64,000 nt of DNA from Haemophilus parainfluenzae (GCF_003252795.1 NZ_QEPQ01000003.1:62001-126000), one strand, 5' to 3'; counted from the first letter of the stretch, positions 34,969 to 44,110 are shown. The notes: generated by a model from the letters alone, not told the origin. Made by a program: numbers and translations.

Positions 34969-36030
34969 ATGAAATATACAAAAACATTTCTCATATTGAC
35001 CGCACTTTTTGGCGGTTTGCAAAGTAGTTTAACGTATGCTGATCACACAGAATCATCAAAGGAGCAAAAAATGACAATGGAAAGTAAACAAGAACAACAA
35101 ATTATTTATCTTGCCGGTGGTTGTTTTTGGGGACTAGAAGCTTATATGGAACGCATTCAGGGCGTGACCGATGCAGTTTCGGGTTATGCCAATGGAAAAG
35201 GTGATACCACTAACTACCAATTATTGCATGCGACAGATCATGCGGAAACGGTGAAAGTCACTTACGATCCAAATAAAATTTCGTTAGATAAATTACTGCA
35301 ATATTATTTCCGCGTTATCGATCCAACCAGTATTAACAAGCAAGGCAATGATCGAGGCAGACAATATCGCACCGGCATTTATTATCAAAATGAGCAAGAT
35401 AAAGCCGTTATTGAAGCGGCATTAAAAACCTTACAAAGTAAATATCAAGTGCCGATTCAAATTGAAGTAGAACCGCTGAAAAATTATGTGGAGGCGGAAG
35501 AGTATCATCAGGATTATCTCAAGAAAAACCCGAATGGTTATTGCCATATTGACATCAAAAAAGCCGATGAGCCATTAATTGATGATAAAAAATACCCAAA
35601 ACCAAGTGATGCAGAATTAAAGCAAAAACTGACCGCACTTCAATATGATGTGACGCAAGGCAAACATACCGAACGCTCTTTTAGTAACGAATATTGGGAT
35701 AATTTCGCGCCGGGTATTTATGTGGATATCACCACGGGAGAACCGTTATTTTCTTCTAAAGATAAATTTGAATCAGGTTGCGGCTGGCCAAGTTTTACCA
35801 AACCGATTGCCGCTGAAGTGGCGGAGTATCAAAGAGACAATAGCTTTAATATGACTCGCATTGAGGTATTAAGCCGCAGTGGCCATGCCCATTTAGGTCA
35901 TGTATTTGATGATGGCCCTCGTGATAAAGGCGGTTTACGTTATTGCATCAATAGCGCATCGATTAAGTTTATTCCATTAGATGAAATGGAAAAACAAGGC
36001 TATGGCGATTTGATTCCCTTTGTGAAATAA
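34969..36030 (+). CDS. msrAB: Periplasmic MsrA-MsrB methionine sulfoxide reductase fusion
   Basis: A 353-residue exported fusion enzyme that repairs oxidised Met in envelope proteins. After a signal peptide (about 1-24) comes MsrA with the catalytic Cys in [11 protein letters not shown] (about 53), acting on the S epimer, then MsrB (about 222-345) with [11 protein letters not shown] and the catalytic Cys in LRYCINSAS (about 327), acting on the R epimer. The last residues lack zinc ligands. A thioredoxin-like gene follows by 9 bases and probably recycles it. Two uptake signals lie within the gene. Confidence 0.95.
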   Translation: MKYTKTFLILTALFGGLQSSLTYADHTESSKEQKMTMESKQEQQIIYLAGGCFWGLEAYMERIQGVTDAVSGYANGKGDTTNYQLLHATDHAETVKVTYDPNKISLDKLLQYYFRVIDPTSINKQGNDRGRQYRTGIYYQNEQDKAVIEAALKTLQSKYQVPIQIEVEPLKNYVEAEEYHQDYLKKNPNGYCHIDIKKADEPLIDDKKYPKPSDAELKQKLTALQYDVTQGKHTERSFSNEYWDNFAPGIYVDITTGEPLFSSKDKFESGCGWPSFTKPIAAEVAEYQRDNSFNMTRIEVLSRSGHAHLGHVFDDGPRDKGGLRYCINSASIKFIPLDEMEKQGYGDLIPFVK

Positions 36031-36039
36031 GAGGAAAAA

Positions 36040-36516
36040 ATGAAAAAAATATTGATCGCACTTTTATTGTTTTTGAGTCCATTGAGTTTTGCACAAGAGA
36101 ATGTGTCTTTGGCGGACATCCCCTTGAAGACGTTGGATAATCAAACCGTCTCTTTATCACAATATCAAGGCAAACCGCTTTATATCAAAATGTGGGCATC
36201 TTGGTGTCCAATTTGTTTAGCGGGGTTAGCAGAAATTGATGATCTCAGTGCTGAAAAGAACCTTGATTTTAATGTGATTACGATTGCCTCACCTGGACAA
36301 AAGAATGAACAAAATAGTCAAAAATTTATCAATTGGTATAAAGGCTTGGACTATAAAAATATCACCGTATTATTGGATGAAAACGGTGAAATCATTAAAC
36401 GAGCTAATGTATTAGGCTATCCGTTTAATTTGCTCTTGGATAAGGATTTAAATCTTATCAAAGCACAACCTGGACATTTGAATTCAGATCAAATTAAACA
36501 ATTTGTGAAGGAATAA
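36040..36516 (+). CDS. Periplasmic TlpA-like thioredoxin, MsrAB partner
   Basis: A 158-residue exported thioredoxin-fold protein with a signal peptide cut after FAQ (about 18). The redox centre is WASWCPICLAGL (Cys about 55 and 58) and the cis-Pro is in VLGYPFNLLLD (about 127). It follows msrAB by 9 bases. In H. influenzae a similar gene and a ccdA-type electron carrier accompany msrAB; here no ccdA is present in the window, so reducing power must come from elsewhere. The most likely role is reduction of MsrAB. Confidence 0.82.
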   Translation: MKKILIALLLFLSPLSFAQENVSLADIPLKTLDNQTVSLSQYQGKPLYIKMWASWCPICLAGLAEIDDLSAEKNLDFNVITIASPGQKNEQNSQKFINWYKGLDYKNITVLLDENGEIIKRANVLGYPFNLLLDKDLNLIKAQPGHLNSDQIKQFVKE

Positions 36517-36546
36517 AAAAGTGCGGTCATTTTTGACCGCACTTTT
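36517..36546. terminator. USS-pair bidirectional terminator
   Basis: AAAAGTGCGGTCA (36517-36529) and TGACCGCACTTTT (36534-36546) form a 13-bp stem with a 4-base loop, starting at the base after the stop codon of the thioredoxin-like gene and converging on the AhpD-like gene. Confidence 0.85.
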
Positions 36547-36559
36547 ATTATTGGCTTGA

Positions 36560-37105
36560 TTATGCAAATGCCTGTAATTCAGGATTGATTGGGGTTTCAG
36601 CGATATTATTCACATAGTTACATAATGTGGCGAGGCTGACACCTAAAATCACATCAATGGCATTTTCTTGAGTATAACCTGCATCAAAGAACGCTTTAAG
36701 CTGTGCTTCAGTTAATTTTGCTTTTTGCAAAATAACGGCAAGGGTGAAACGCGCTAAAGTATCGAGTTTTTTATCACTTTCAATACGAGCAGTTGCACGA
36801 ATTTGGTTCACAAGCTCTTCTTCAAGTTTTAACACTTTTAAAGCGATCTTCGTGTGGCCTGCTACACAGAAACCACAGCCATTGACTACAGCAGCGGTAA
36901 TTTGCACCACTTCGCGTTCTGTTGCCGTTAAGCTGTTACGACCATTAATGCCGCCTACCGTGCGATAAGTTTCAAGTGCAGTAGGGGCATTCGCAAGAAC
37001 ACCAATTAAATTTGGAATAAACCCATTGGCATTTTGTACGGCTTTTAAGGCTTCTTGTGCGGCTTCAGGGGCTGATTCAATGGTGTGAATTTTAAATTGA
37101 GACAT
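36560..37105 (-). CDS. AhpD/carboxymuconolactone decarboxylase-like peroxidase protein
   Basis: A 181-residue all-helical protein of the AhpD/CMD family. The active-site motif NGCGFCVAGHTKIAL (about 75-89) has both Cys and the downstream His expected of alkylhydroperoxidase relatives. The N-terminus FKIHTIESAPEAAQEALKAV and the tail ETPINPEL are shared by the PA0269-like branch. Probably a cytoplasmic thiol peroxidase or disulfide carrier; the physiological substrate is unknown. AGGAGTAG precedes the start. Monocistronic and converging on the msrAB pair. Confidence 0.82.
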   Translation of the reverse strand: MSQFKIHTIESAPEAAQEALKAVQNANGFIPNLIGVLANAPTALETYRTVGGINGRNSLTATEREVVQITAAVVNGCGFCVAGHTKIALKVLKLEEELVNQIRATARIESDKKLDTLARFTLAVILQKAKLTEAQLKAFFDAGYTQENAIDVILGVSLATLCNYVNNIAETPINPELQAFA

Positions 37106-37228
37106 AAACTACTCCTAAGGGATAAATCATAAATTTCCGCTTGATAATACCTTTCTAACTTAAATAAGAAAAAGAAGAAAAGCTTATTTCATATAGCCAA
37201 AAGTTATGATTATTTTGGCGTTGCTATG

Positions 37229-37594
37229 CTAAATGCGTTTAACGACAGACAGTAATCTCTCCAACTCTTTTTTGCCTTTTTCAGAAAGGACTTTGTTGTC
37301 GCGCAACATTTGGGTGGCGCGTGCTTCAATAAAGCGGAGGTAATTGCTGTTTTGGGTTTCTTGGAATTGCTTTTCGGCTAACTGCATTTCAGTGAAATCT
37401 TTATTGGTTTGAGCAAGCAGCACTTTTTGTCCGATTAATACAATTAATGCGGCAATTAAGGCGATGACAGCACCATAGCCGTTAGTGGGATAATAAAGAA
37501 TGCCCGCGAGAACAAAAAGTGCGGTCACTAAATTGGATGAATTCTTGATATAGCCTTCAGCCGGTGGTGGCTTAATGAGATCTTTCCAGTTCAT
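37229..37594 (-). CDS. Small inner-membrane protein of unknown function
   Basis: A 121-residue protein with two adjacent hydrophobic segments (about 22-45 and 43-62: VTALFVLAGILYYP and GYGAVIALIAALIVLIG) and a charged helical C-terminal half ending in KELERLLSVVKRI. I do not recognise a family. It lies between the AhpD-like gene and the PTS operon, on the same strand, with its own gaps of about 70-120 bases on each side. It carries a USS at about 37518. Confidence 0.6.
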   Translation of the reverse strand: MNWKDLIKPPPAEGYIKNSSNLVTALFVLAGILYYPTNGYGAVIALIAALIVLIGQKVLLAQTNKDFTEMQLAEKQFQETQNSNYLRFIEARATQMLRDNKVLSEKGKKELERLLSVVKRI

Positions 37595-37613
37595 AGGATT
37601 TATATGTCATGCT

Positions 37614-37652
37614 AAAAAATTTGCCTTCCCTCAATAGAAAGAGAGAAGGCAA
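37614..37652 (-). terminator. Terminator after PTS operon
   Basis: Read on the minus strand, TTGCCTTC and GAAGGCAA pair around an AT-rich loop and are followed by a T run (A run at 37613-37619 on plus), 12 bases past the IID stop. Confidence 0.6.
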
Positions 37653-37664
37653 TACCATAATATA

Positions 37665-38498
37665 TTATGCTAACACACCAAAATGATAGCCTAAAATACC
37701 CACGCCGAATAAGGCGAAGATGATGTACATAGCGTTGATTTTTTTACGTAATAAATACATACATAAGAAGGTTAAACCTAACGCTGCAAGACCTGGGAGA
37801 AGGTCATTTAACACGCTTTGCACAGTGGTCACCACTTCTTCGCCCATTTGGTTTTTATAGCGGGAAAGTTCTAATGGAATGTTGATACTTGTCCATTTCG
37901 ATACCAGTGAGCCCATGACAAAGAGACCGAGGATAGACGCCCCCTGCGTCAATTTTTGTAAGCGACCGCCACCCATATCGTTAACGATTGTGGTACCTTT
38001 TTCATAGCCGTATTTGAAACCATACCAACGAGTTACTGCACGGCAAAGGTTGATACCGATGAAGAAAAGCAATGGCCCTAAAAGGCTACCAGTAATGGCT
38101 AAACCTGCACCAAGTGCGGCCAATACAGGACGTAATGTTCCCCAGAAAATTGGGTCACCCACACCGGCTAATGGGCCCATTAAACCGACTTTCACCCCGC
38201 TGATTGCTGAGTCATCAATATCGTTACCGTTCGCACGTTCTTGTTCCATCGCAGCGGTTACACCGATGATAGATGATGCGACCCAAGGTTGGGTGTTAAA
38301 GAATTCTAAATGGCGTTTTAATGCCGCTGCTTGATCTTCTTTTTTGCTGTAAAGACGTTTAATGGCTGGGATCATGGATACACAGAAACCCATTGCTTGC
38401 ATACGTTCAAAGTTGAAGGATCCAAGCAAGAAAGTTGAACGCCAGTAAGTGCTACGAATATCGCCTTTTGTTAATGATTTTTTAGTTTGTTCAGTCAT
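37665..38498 (-). CDS. Mannose-family PTS component IID
   Basis: A 277-residue ManZ-type IID subunit, membrane part of a PTS that imports and phosphorylates a hexose or amino sugar. Recognisable are LTKGDIRSTYWRSTFLLGSFNFERMQ at the N-terminus, LMGPLAGVGDPIFWGTLRPVLAALG (about 126-150) and C-terminal hydrophobic segments. The ATG at 38498 follows AAGGAAGAAA; a longer upstream start overlapping IIC is rejected. Follows IIC by 10 bases. The sugar cannot be read from the sequence; mannose, glucosamine or N-acetylgalactosamine types share this layout. Confidence 0.88.
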   Translation of the reverse strand: MTEQTKKSLTKGDIRSTYWRSTFLLGSFNFERMQAMGFCVSMIPAIKRLYSKKEDQAAALKRHLEFFNTQPWVASSIIGVTAAMEQERANGNDIDDSAISGVKVGLMGPLAGVGDPIFWGTLRPVLAALGAGLAITGSLLGPLLFFIGINLCRAVTRWYGFKYGYEKGTTIVNDMGGGRLQKLTQGASILGLFVMGSLVSKWTSINIPLELSRYKNQMGEEVVTTVQSVLNDLLPGLAALGLTFLCMYLLRKKINAMYIIFALFGVGILGYHFGVLA

Positions 38499-38508
38499 AA
38501 TTTCTTCC

Positions 38509-39306
38509 TTATAGTCCTTCAAGTTCATCGTCAGCTAATTCACGTTTTGCAACTGCTTGTGGTGCAGTAGATTGATGGAAACGTGGGTTCAATTGAATGT
38601 AAATCATCGCTAAGCATGTGCCTAAAATACCGAGACCGACAAGGTTGTAATTGGTGAAAGAGGCGATCACGAAGCCTAGGAAGAAGAATGGCATTAATGC
38701 GCCTGCACGCATCATATTGATGACCATCGCATAACCGACGACCACGATAAAACCACCAGCGATTTGTAAACCGCGAGTAACCACTTCTGGAATCGCGTTC
38801 AATGCTTCGGTTACCGTATCCGTACCTGCTACTAACGCAACGAAGAAGGTTGGAATTGCCACGCGTAACGCTTGTAATGCAAGGCCGCTAAAGTGACAGA
38901 ATTCAATACCTCGGAAGTTCGCTTTTGCGGCAAAATCATCGGCTTTGTGTTGAAGGAAGATAGTTAAAGTACGAACGAAGATGGTTAATACTTGACCTGC
39001 CGCCGCTACCGGAATCGCAATCGCTAATGCGCTCCCTTTATCTTGTCCGCCTTTGATGACAAGGATAGTCGCAATCACACTGGCTAATGCCGCATCTGGT
39101 GCCATTGCTGCACCCACGTTCATCCAGCCTAATGCCACTAATTCAAGGGTACCACCGACAATAATACCGGTTTCTAAATCACCTAATACTAAGCCTATTA
39201 GGGTACAAGCAACTAAAGGACGATGGGTTTGACGTTCGTCCAATACACTCCCCATTCCGCAAATGGCGGCAACGAGCGTGACTAAAATAATTTCCATTGT
39301 TGTCAT
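38509..39306 (-). CDS. Mannose-family PTS component IIC
   Basis: A 265-residue ManY-type channel subunit with about eight hydrophobic segments. The family motifs are RQTHRPLVACTLIGLVLGD (about 25-43), LVALGWMNVGAAMAPDAALAS (about 56-76) and GNLVG-like NYNLVGLGILG near 225. It forms the sugar-translocating channel with IID. A second ATG three codons in is equally possible. The gap to the IIAB gene is 18 bases. Confidence 0.88.
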   Translation of the reverse strand: MTTMEIILVTLVAAICGMGSVLDERQTHRPLVACTLIGLVLGDLETGIIVGGTLELVALGWMNVGAAMAPDAALASVIATILVIKGGQDKGSALAIAIPVAAAGQVLTIFVRTLTIFLQHKADDFAAKANFRGIEFCHFSGLALQALRVAIPTFFVALVAGTDTVTEALNAIPEVVTRGLQIAGGFIVVVGYAMVINMMRAGALMPFFFLGFVIASFTNYNLVGLGILGTCLAMIYIQLNPRFHQSTAPQAVAKRELADDELEGL

Positions 39307-39324
39307 AATGAATTGTCCTCGTAA

Positions 39325-40293
39325 TTAAAATTGAATCGCATCAAGCTCTTTGTGTGTGAGCATTGATTTCGGGCTGCTCGCCACTTGTTGTAAGCTTAAT
39401 TCCACGCCTTTATCTAAAAGCTGTTTAAATGCCGCTACATCTGTTGGGTTGACGGCAACGGCTTGAGAAATAAGTTTATCACCTTCGCGATAGGTCATAC
39501 CGCCCACATTGACCTTATCAATTTTCACGCCACCCTCGATTAAGCGCAGGATGTCTGTTGGGTTGGTTACCAACCAAAGGATGTTTTTACCTGCATATTT
39601 CGGGTTGTGATACACCTTAATGGCTTTCTCCACTGGAATCACATAAGCTTTCAAATGTTCAGGGGCAATTTGAAGTAATAAATCACGACGAAGCGCATCA
39701 TTCGCCACATCATCATTTACCGCAAAAATCGCTTCACATTTCACCGCTTTCGCCCAAGAGGTTGCCACTTGACCGTGGATTAAACGGCTATCAATACGCA
39801 ATAAGGAAATGTTCATATTGCCAGAAAGTGCGGTTGGATTTGGAGCGGTTTTTGGTGCTTCAGCTGGCTTAGCAGCGGGCGTTGGAGCAGGCTTGCTTTC
39901 TTTAGGTTGACGGAAGGATTTCACAGCAGCGACCCCGACTTCTTTCGCGGTTTCTACCAATTCATCTAAGCTGGCGCCATCTTTAGCATCAAGTACTTCT
40001 AGCAACATCGGTAGATTAATGCCGGTGACGATATCGGTATTATCTCTTTCACTGGCGACTCGGCTTGCCGCGTTATAAGGGCTACCACCAAATAAATCGA
40101 CCAAAAAGAGCACTGGTTCATTTTCAGGCAGCGTGGCAATAATCGCATTGTATTTCTCGATTAAATGCTCACCGCCTTCACCCGGTAAGAAAGTCACGAC
40201 ATGGCAGTTTTCATCTTCGCCATACACCATAGCGGCGGAGTTGACGATTTCTTCAGAAAACTTACCGTGCGTTGCAACGATAATGTGGGTCAT
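39325..40293 (-). CDS. Mannose-family PTS fused IIAB component
   Basis: A 322-residue cytoplasmic fusion. IIA (about 1-130) has the phosphorylated His in IIVATHGKFSEE (His 9 or 10) and VLFLVDLFGGSPYNAA; a Pro/Ala linker (about 140-160) follows; IIB (about 165-322) has the phosphorylated His in LRIDSRLIHGQVATSW. Phosphate passes from HPr to IIA, IIB and the sugar. The ATG at 40293 follows GGAGGAA. First gene of the operon. H. influenzae Rd lacks a mannose-type PTS as far as I recall. Confidence 0.9.
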   Translation of the reverse strand: MTHIIVATHGKFSEEIVNSAAMVYGEDENCHVVTFLPGEGGEHLIEKYNAIIATLPENEPVLFLVDLFGGSPYNAASRVASERDNTDIVTGINLPMLLEVLDAKDGASLDELVETAKEVGVAAVKSFRQPKESKPAPTPAAKPAEAPKTAPNPTALSGNMNISLLRIDSRLIHGQVATSWAKAVKCEAIFAVNDDVANDALRRDLLLQIAPEHLKAYVIPVEKAIKVYHNPKYAGKNILWLVTNPTDILRLIEGGVKIDKVNVGGMTYREGDKLISQAVAVNPTDVAAFKQLLDKGVELSLQQVASSPKSMLTHKELDAIQF

Positions 40294-40422
40294 GGATATT
40301 CCTCCCATTGAGTTGATAAAATCAGTCTATTTTGCTTTCAATACGCATTACGCAAACGATTGCTCCGAATGGAGTTTAGTGTATGGATTTGAAGATTACC
40401 GTCAAATAAAGAATAGTCAAAT

Positions 40423-40438
40423 AGTGATCGAGATCAAA
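40423..40438. promoter_or_regulatory. CRP-like site upstream of PTS operon
   Basis: AGTGATCGAGATCAAA is a near-symmetric match to the Pasteurellaceae CRP consensus (TGTGAT-N4-ATCACA). It lies 130 bases upstream of the IIAB start, a little far for direct activation of that gene but between it and the divergent YdcZ gene. The rest of this 299-base gap shows one USS (about 40490) and no other clear element. Confidence 0.5.
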
Positions 40439-40592
40439 TAAACAGGTAAGATGACTTACAACTTTTGAGGTATTTATGAATGAAATGCAAAGTGCGGTAG
40501 ATTTTTTGATTATTTTTCAGAATAGAAAGCATTTCGCGACAAGATAAATAGGAAAAGGTTAAAATAAGCCAAATTTTCTGTTGGGAGTTTCG

Positions 40593-41069
40593 ATGTTTTT
40601 TGTTTATCTCATTATCGCCTTAGCGGCAGGTGTCGCACTCGCCACGCAATCGGCAATTAATACACAACTCGCGAAAGCCATGAGTGGCCAAGCAGTGATC
40701 GCGACCTTTATTTCTTTTGCAGTGGGAACGATCGTTCTCTTTTTTATTGCTTGGGTAAAAACCGATTTATGGGGCAATTTATCAACCGTCCCTTCACAAC
40801 CTTGGTGGAAATTAATTGGTGGGATACTTGGTGCAGTTGTCGTGTTCACAACGGTTTTACTTGCGCCTAAACTAGGTATTACCGCGATGTTATTTTTTAT
40901 CATCGTCGGGCAATTAATTACGGCAACAACCATCGATCATTTTGGTCTTATCGGTATGCCAATTCGAGAAGTGAATATCACAAAATTCATTGGATTAATT
41001 ATTGTCGCCTTTGGATTGGTGTTTTATTTCTTTGGAGATAAGTTGGTTGAGCTATTTGGGGCGAGATAG
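40593..41069 (+). CDS. YdcZ/DUF606 DMT-type membrane protein
   Basis: A 158-residue protein with five hydrophobic segments, the half-length DMT type (DUF606, YdcZ). The N-terminal ALAAGVALATQSAINTQLAKAM and the middle PWWKLIGGILGAVVVFTTVLLAPKLG are diagnostic. It should work as a dimer. GGGAG lies 6 bases before the ATG at 40593. The substrate is unknown. Divergent from the PTS operon and followed by ydbH after 50 bases. Confidence 0.82.
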   Translation: MFFVYLIIALAAGVALATQSAINTQLAKAMSGQAVIATFISFAVGTIVLFFIAWVKTDLWGNLSTVPSQPWWKLIGGILGAVVVFTTVLLAPKLGITAMLFFIIVGQLITATTIDHFGLIGMPIREVNITKFIGLIIVAFGLVFYFFGDKLVELFGAR

Positions 41070-41119
41070 GATAGAATACGCCTTTATTTTTATTGATTAA
41101 TCGTGCAATTGGGGAAACT

Positions 41120-43855
41120 ATGCGAAAGCGTTGCCTGTGGGCGTTGATTATTTTGTTGCTGTTGATCGTAGTAAGCGTTGGCTTAGTACGCGTTTTGGCG
41201 ACTCCGAAACGAGTGGAACAACTTGCAAATCATTTTTTAGCTCCCCATTATCACATTGAATTAGCTGATGATTGGCAATGGAAAACGACAAGTTTAACGC
41301 TGCCTGAGCTAAAAGTGAAAACAGATCAATGTACCCTCGTAAACCTCAATAATACGCAACTCACTTGGTGGAATACGCGTAGTCTTGATGTTGAAAAGGC
41401 TAGCTTGAATTATGATTGTTTAACCCATTTACCCAGTGATAATGCCGAAAAAAGGCCGCCAAATTTGACCGCACTTTGGGCAGCATTGCCTATTTCCAAT
41501 GTTAAGGTTAAACACTTTCAATTAACGAATGCCGAAGCGTTGACACAAGAGGCTTTAAAACCTTTCTTATCGGCTGATTGGACGTTAGACGCAAACTATA
41601 ACGGCAACCAATTAGCACTCGAAGCCCAAGCAAATAATGATGGGCTTGAGCTACATCACCAATCCACTGTCACGCCAAGAGATGGAATCTTCCAATGGAC
41701 GGGGAGTACCGACATCAAGCAAGCGGGCGATAAAAACTACGATCTTCATTTTACTGCGAATTTTGAGCCCGATCTTTCTCAACTCCCTCAACAAGGCAAT
41801 GTCTTACTCAACTGGAATAACCCAGAACTAGCCGTCACAAAAGGCGAGGCAAAAGTGTCATGGCAAGGTGCAGATGGTCAGTTAAATGTCCAAGATTTAA
41901 CAACAAATTCGCCTCTGTTAGATGTGCCTTTTGTGTTCACCAAAGACGGTTTGGATATTTCGTGGGGGAAATTTTATTGGACCTTCGACAGCTATCAACC
42001 GATTAAAGGCTTCCTTGGATTATCAATTCACCGTTCGGCAGAAGGCTTGTTGCCGTTAAGCATTGATATGAACGTGATCGTGCAAACCTTTGGCGAGTTT
42101 GGTAAAGGGGAGATCGTGATTTCAGGTAAAAATGGTGAAATCGGCGGTGGCGATGACAATAACGAATTGGATTTTGAACTGAAAACACGCGGGGATTTAC
42201 GTTATAACGCTACCGTGGCACTCACTAATTTAACTTATCATCTAGGCGGGATTTTTACGCATCCAGTGGTATATTTTTATCCGGGGTCGGTCTTCAAAAT
42301 GGATACGGTGCAACCCGATACCAAATTACATGTTCGTTTACCGTTAGATGACATTATTATCGGTCGTTATGGCTTAGAAGGGCGTTTGCAGGCAACGTTG
42401 AATGGTACAACTCCGCAGTTTGAAAATCTCAATCTAAAATTAGACGGAAACGCCCACGAGTTTATTGCGGGTATTAAAACCGTATTTGACTTCCGAGATG
42501 AAGAACATAAGTTGCAGTCAGTGGAAAAACAAGCGACAAACCGTTGGGATTGGATTATCAATGGCAGTGCAAACTGGAAATCTTTAAATACGCCAGTCAA
42601 AATGGAAGGTAAAGGATTTTGGGAAGCTGATCATATTGAATTAAATCAACTTTCTGCTCACTCCAAAGAAGTCAAAATGAAAGAGGTAAAAATGGCACCA
42701 CTTTCGTTGGAACTTAAAGATCGACTCCGCTGGGATTATGAAGAAGAGCATATTCGAGGTTTGTTGCAAGCGAAAACAGATTGGATTGAATTGGCTTATG
42801 GCGGCCGTTTTGTTTCGCCTGTTTTCGGCTTAGGTATTGATGGTAAGAGTATCAGTAACTTCAATTTTGCAGGTGATTTAAAGGCTGGTTCGCTTGGACC
42901 TTTAGATGTCTTAGGTGTATATCAGAATAGTGCACTTTCAGGCAAAATTAGCTGGAAAGAACAATCTGCAAAAGTATTCCAATCACTTTTCCCTCAACAA
43001 TGGAATTGGATAATTCATGAGGGCAGCATTAAAGGACAAAGTGAATTCGCAATCAATGGCAATGGCGTGAAGATGAAGGGGGAGCTGAATCTTAAAAATG
43101 GCAAAATCACTATGCCAGATGGTGAGATTTATGGCTTGAATATTCGCTTCCCGATGAATTATGAAAATTCGGCATTGCAAGTGGCTTCGGGTAAACCGAT
43201 CCATATTTCGACTCAAAATATTCGCTATGGCGCGCTTTCCGTCGCAAATGGGGAATTGGATTTGTTTGGGCGTTATCCGAACACCATGAAAAATCCGCTT
43301 ACTTTGAGAAATGTGAAACTTTCCTTATTTGATGGTGTATTAACAGTGCCTCAGCTTACTTTCCCACAAAGTAAAATGGCGACACTTTCTTTTACTAATA
43401 TTGATTTAGCCCAAGTATTAGCCTTGGCACAATATAACCAAGTAACCTTAACCGGCCGCGCCAATGCGACCCTGCCATTTTGGCTTGGACATAAGGAATG
43501 TTTGATTTGTAATGGCACATTGGAACAAGTGGGTAATGTATCCATCAAATTAACCGATGAAATGGTGAAAGGGCTAAAAAAAGGCGGTTGGACAGAAAAT
43601 ATTTTGGTGGATTTATTAAAAGAAATAGAACTACAAAATTCCCATGCGGCGGTGACGCTCGATCCTAAAGGGCAAATGACATTGCGGGCGAGTATTAGTG
43701 GATTTAATCCAACCAAGCGAACCCATAATCCGATAACGTTAAATTATACGCACCAAGAAAATATGTTTGAATTGTGGAATATGATTGACTACGGCTCGCA
43801 ATTTGAACAAAATCTGCAATATAAACTTTATAAGCAATTAGACAAAGACAAATGA
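41120..43855 (+). CDS. ydbH: YdbH, AsmA-like intermembrane phospholipid transport protein
   Basis: A 911-residue AsmA-like protein with one N-terminal membrane helix (about 6-25) and a long periplasmic beta-rich body. In E. coli YdbH works with TamB and YhdP to move phospholipid between the membranes. The N-terminus ATPKRVEQLANHFLAPHYHIEL and the C-terminal part with GWTENILVDLLKEIELQNSHA are typical of the family (dicarboxylate-transport-like DUF2125 neighbours excluded). The ATG at 41120 follows GGGGAAA. Its stop overlaps the ynbE start (ATGA). Confidence 0.85.
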   Translation: MRKRCLWALIILLLLIVVSVGLVRVLATPKRVEQLANHFLAPHYHIELADDWQWKTTSLTLPELKVKTDQCTLVNLNNTQLTWWNTRSLDVEKASLNYDCLTHLPSDNAEKRPPNLTALWAALPISNVKVKHFQLTNAEALTQEALKPFLSADWTLDANYNGNQLALEAQANNDGLELHHQSTVTPRDGIFQWTGSTDIKQAGDKNYDLHFTANFEPDLSQLPQQGNVLLNWNNPELAVTKGEAKVSWQGADGQLNVQDLTTNSPLLDVPFVFTKDGLDISWGKFYWTFDSYQPIKGFLGLSIHRSAEGLLPLSIDMNVIVQTFGEFGKGEIVISGKNGEIGGGDDNNELDFELKTRGDLRYNATVALTNLTYHLGGIFTHPVVYFYPGSVFKMDTVQPDTKLHVRLPLDDIIIGRYGLEGRLQATLNGTTPQFENLNLKLDGNAHEFIAGIKTVFDFRDEEHKLQSVEKQATNRWDWIINGSANWKSLNTPVKMEGKGFWEADHIELNQLSAHSKEVKMKEVKMAPLSLELKDRLRWDYEEEHIRGLLQAKTDWIELAYGGRFVSPVFGLGIDGKSISNFNFAGDLKAGSLGPLDVLGVYQNSALSGKISWKEQSAKVFQSLFPQQWNWIIHEGSIKGQSEFAINGNGVKMKGELNLKNGKITMPDGEIYGLNIRFPMNYENSALQVASGKPIHISTQNIRYGALSVANGELDLFGRYPNTMKNPLTLRNVKLSLFDGVLTVPQLTFPQSKMATLSFTNIDLAQVLALAQYNQVTLTGRANATLPFWLGHKECLICNGTLEQVGNVSIKLTDEMVKGLKKGGWTENILVDLLKEIELQNSHAAVTLDPKGQMTLRASISGFNPTKRTHNPITLNYTHQENMFELWNMIDYGSQFEQNLQYKLYKQLDKDK

Positions 43856-44058
43856 TAAAACACCTTAAATTTCAACCGCACTTTTTTATTTGGGCGGCGA
43901 TGTTCACGCTTACAGCTTGCACACCGACCATTCAATTGGATACACCAAAGGAAGGCATCACCATTAATATGAATGTGGTAGTGGATCACAATATTAAAGT
44001 GGAAATGGATGAAAAATCTCAGAAAGCCGTGGGTGAAGTAGAGCCTGCGAAGAAATAA
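43852..44058 (+). CDS. ynbE: YnbE-like lipoprotein, YdbH partner
   Basis: A 68-residue lipoprotein with lipobox LTACTP (Cys about 23) and the YnbE-family stretch TPTIQLDTPKEGITINMNV. In E. coli YnbE sits in the outer membrane and completes the YdbH bridge by beta-strand stacking. It overlaps ydbH by 4 bases, as in E. coli. The third E. coli gene, ydbL, is not present here. A USS lies within the signal sequence (about 43876). Confidence 0.88.
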   Translation: MIKHLKFQPHFFIWAAMFTLTACTPTIQLDTPKEGITINMNVVVDHNIKVEMDEKSQKAVGEVEPAKK

Positions 44059-44070
44059 TCGAATAAATTG

Positions 44071-44110
44071 AAAAGGCCATCTGAATGTTAGATTTCAGAT
44101 GGCCTTTTTT
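44071..44110 (+). terminator. Terminator after ynbE with DUS-like arms
   Basis: Arms AAAAGGCCATCTGAA (44071-44085) and TTCAGATGGCCTTTT (44094-44108), followed by T. Each arm contains AGGCCATCTGAA, one base from the Neisserial uptake sequence AGGCCGTCTGAA. Confidence 0.8.
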
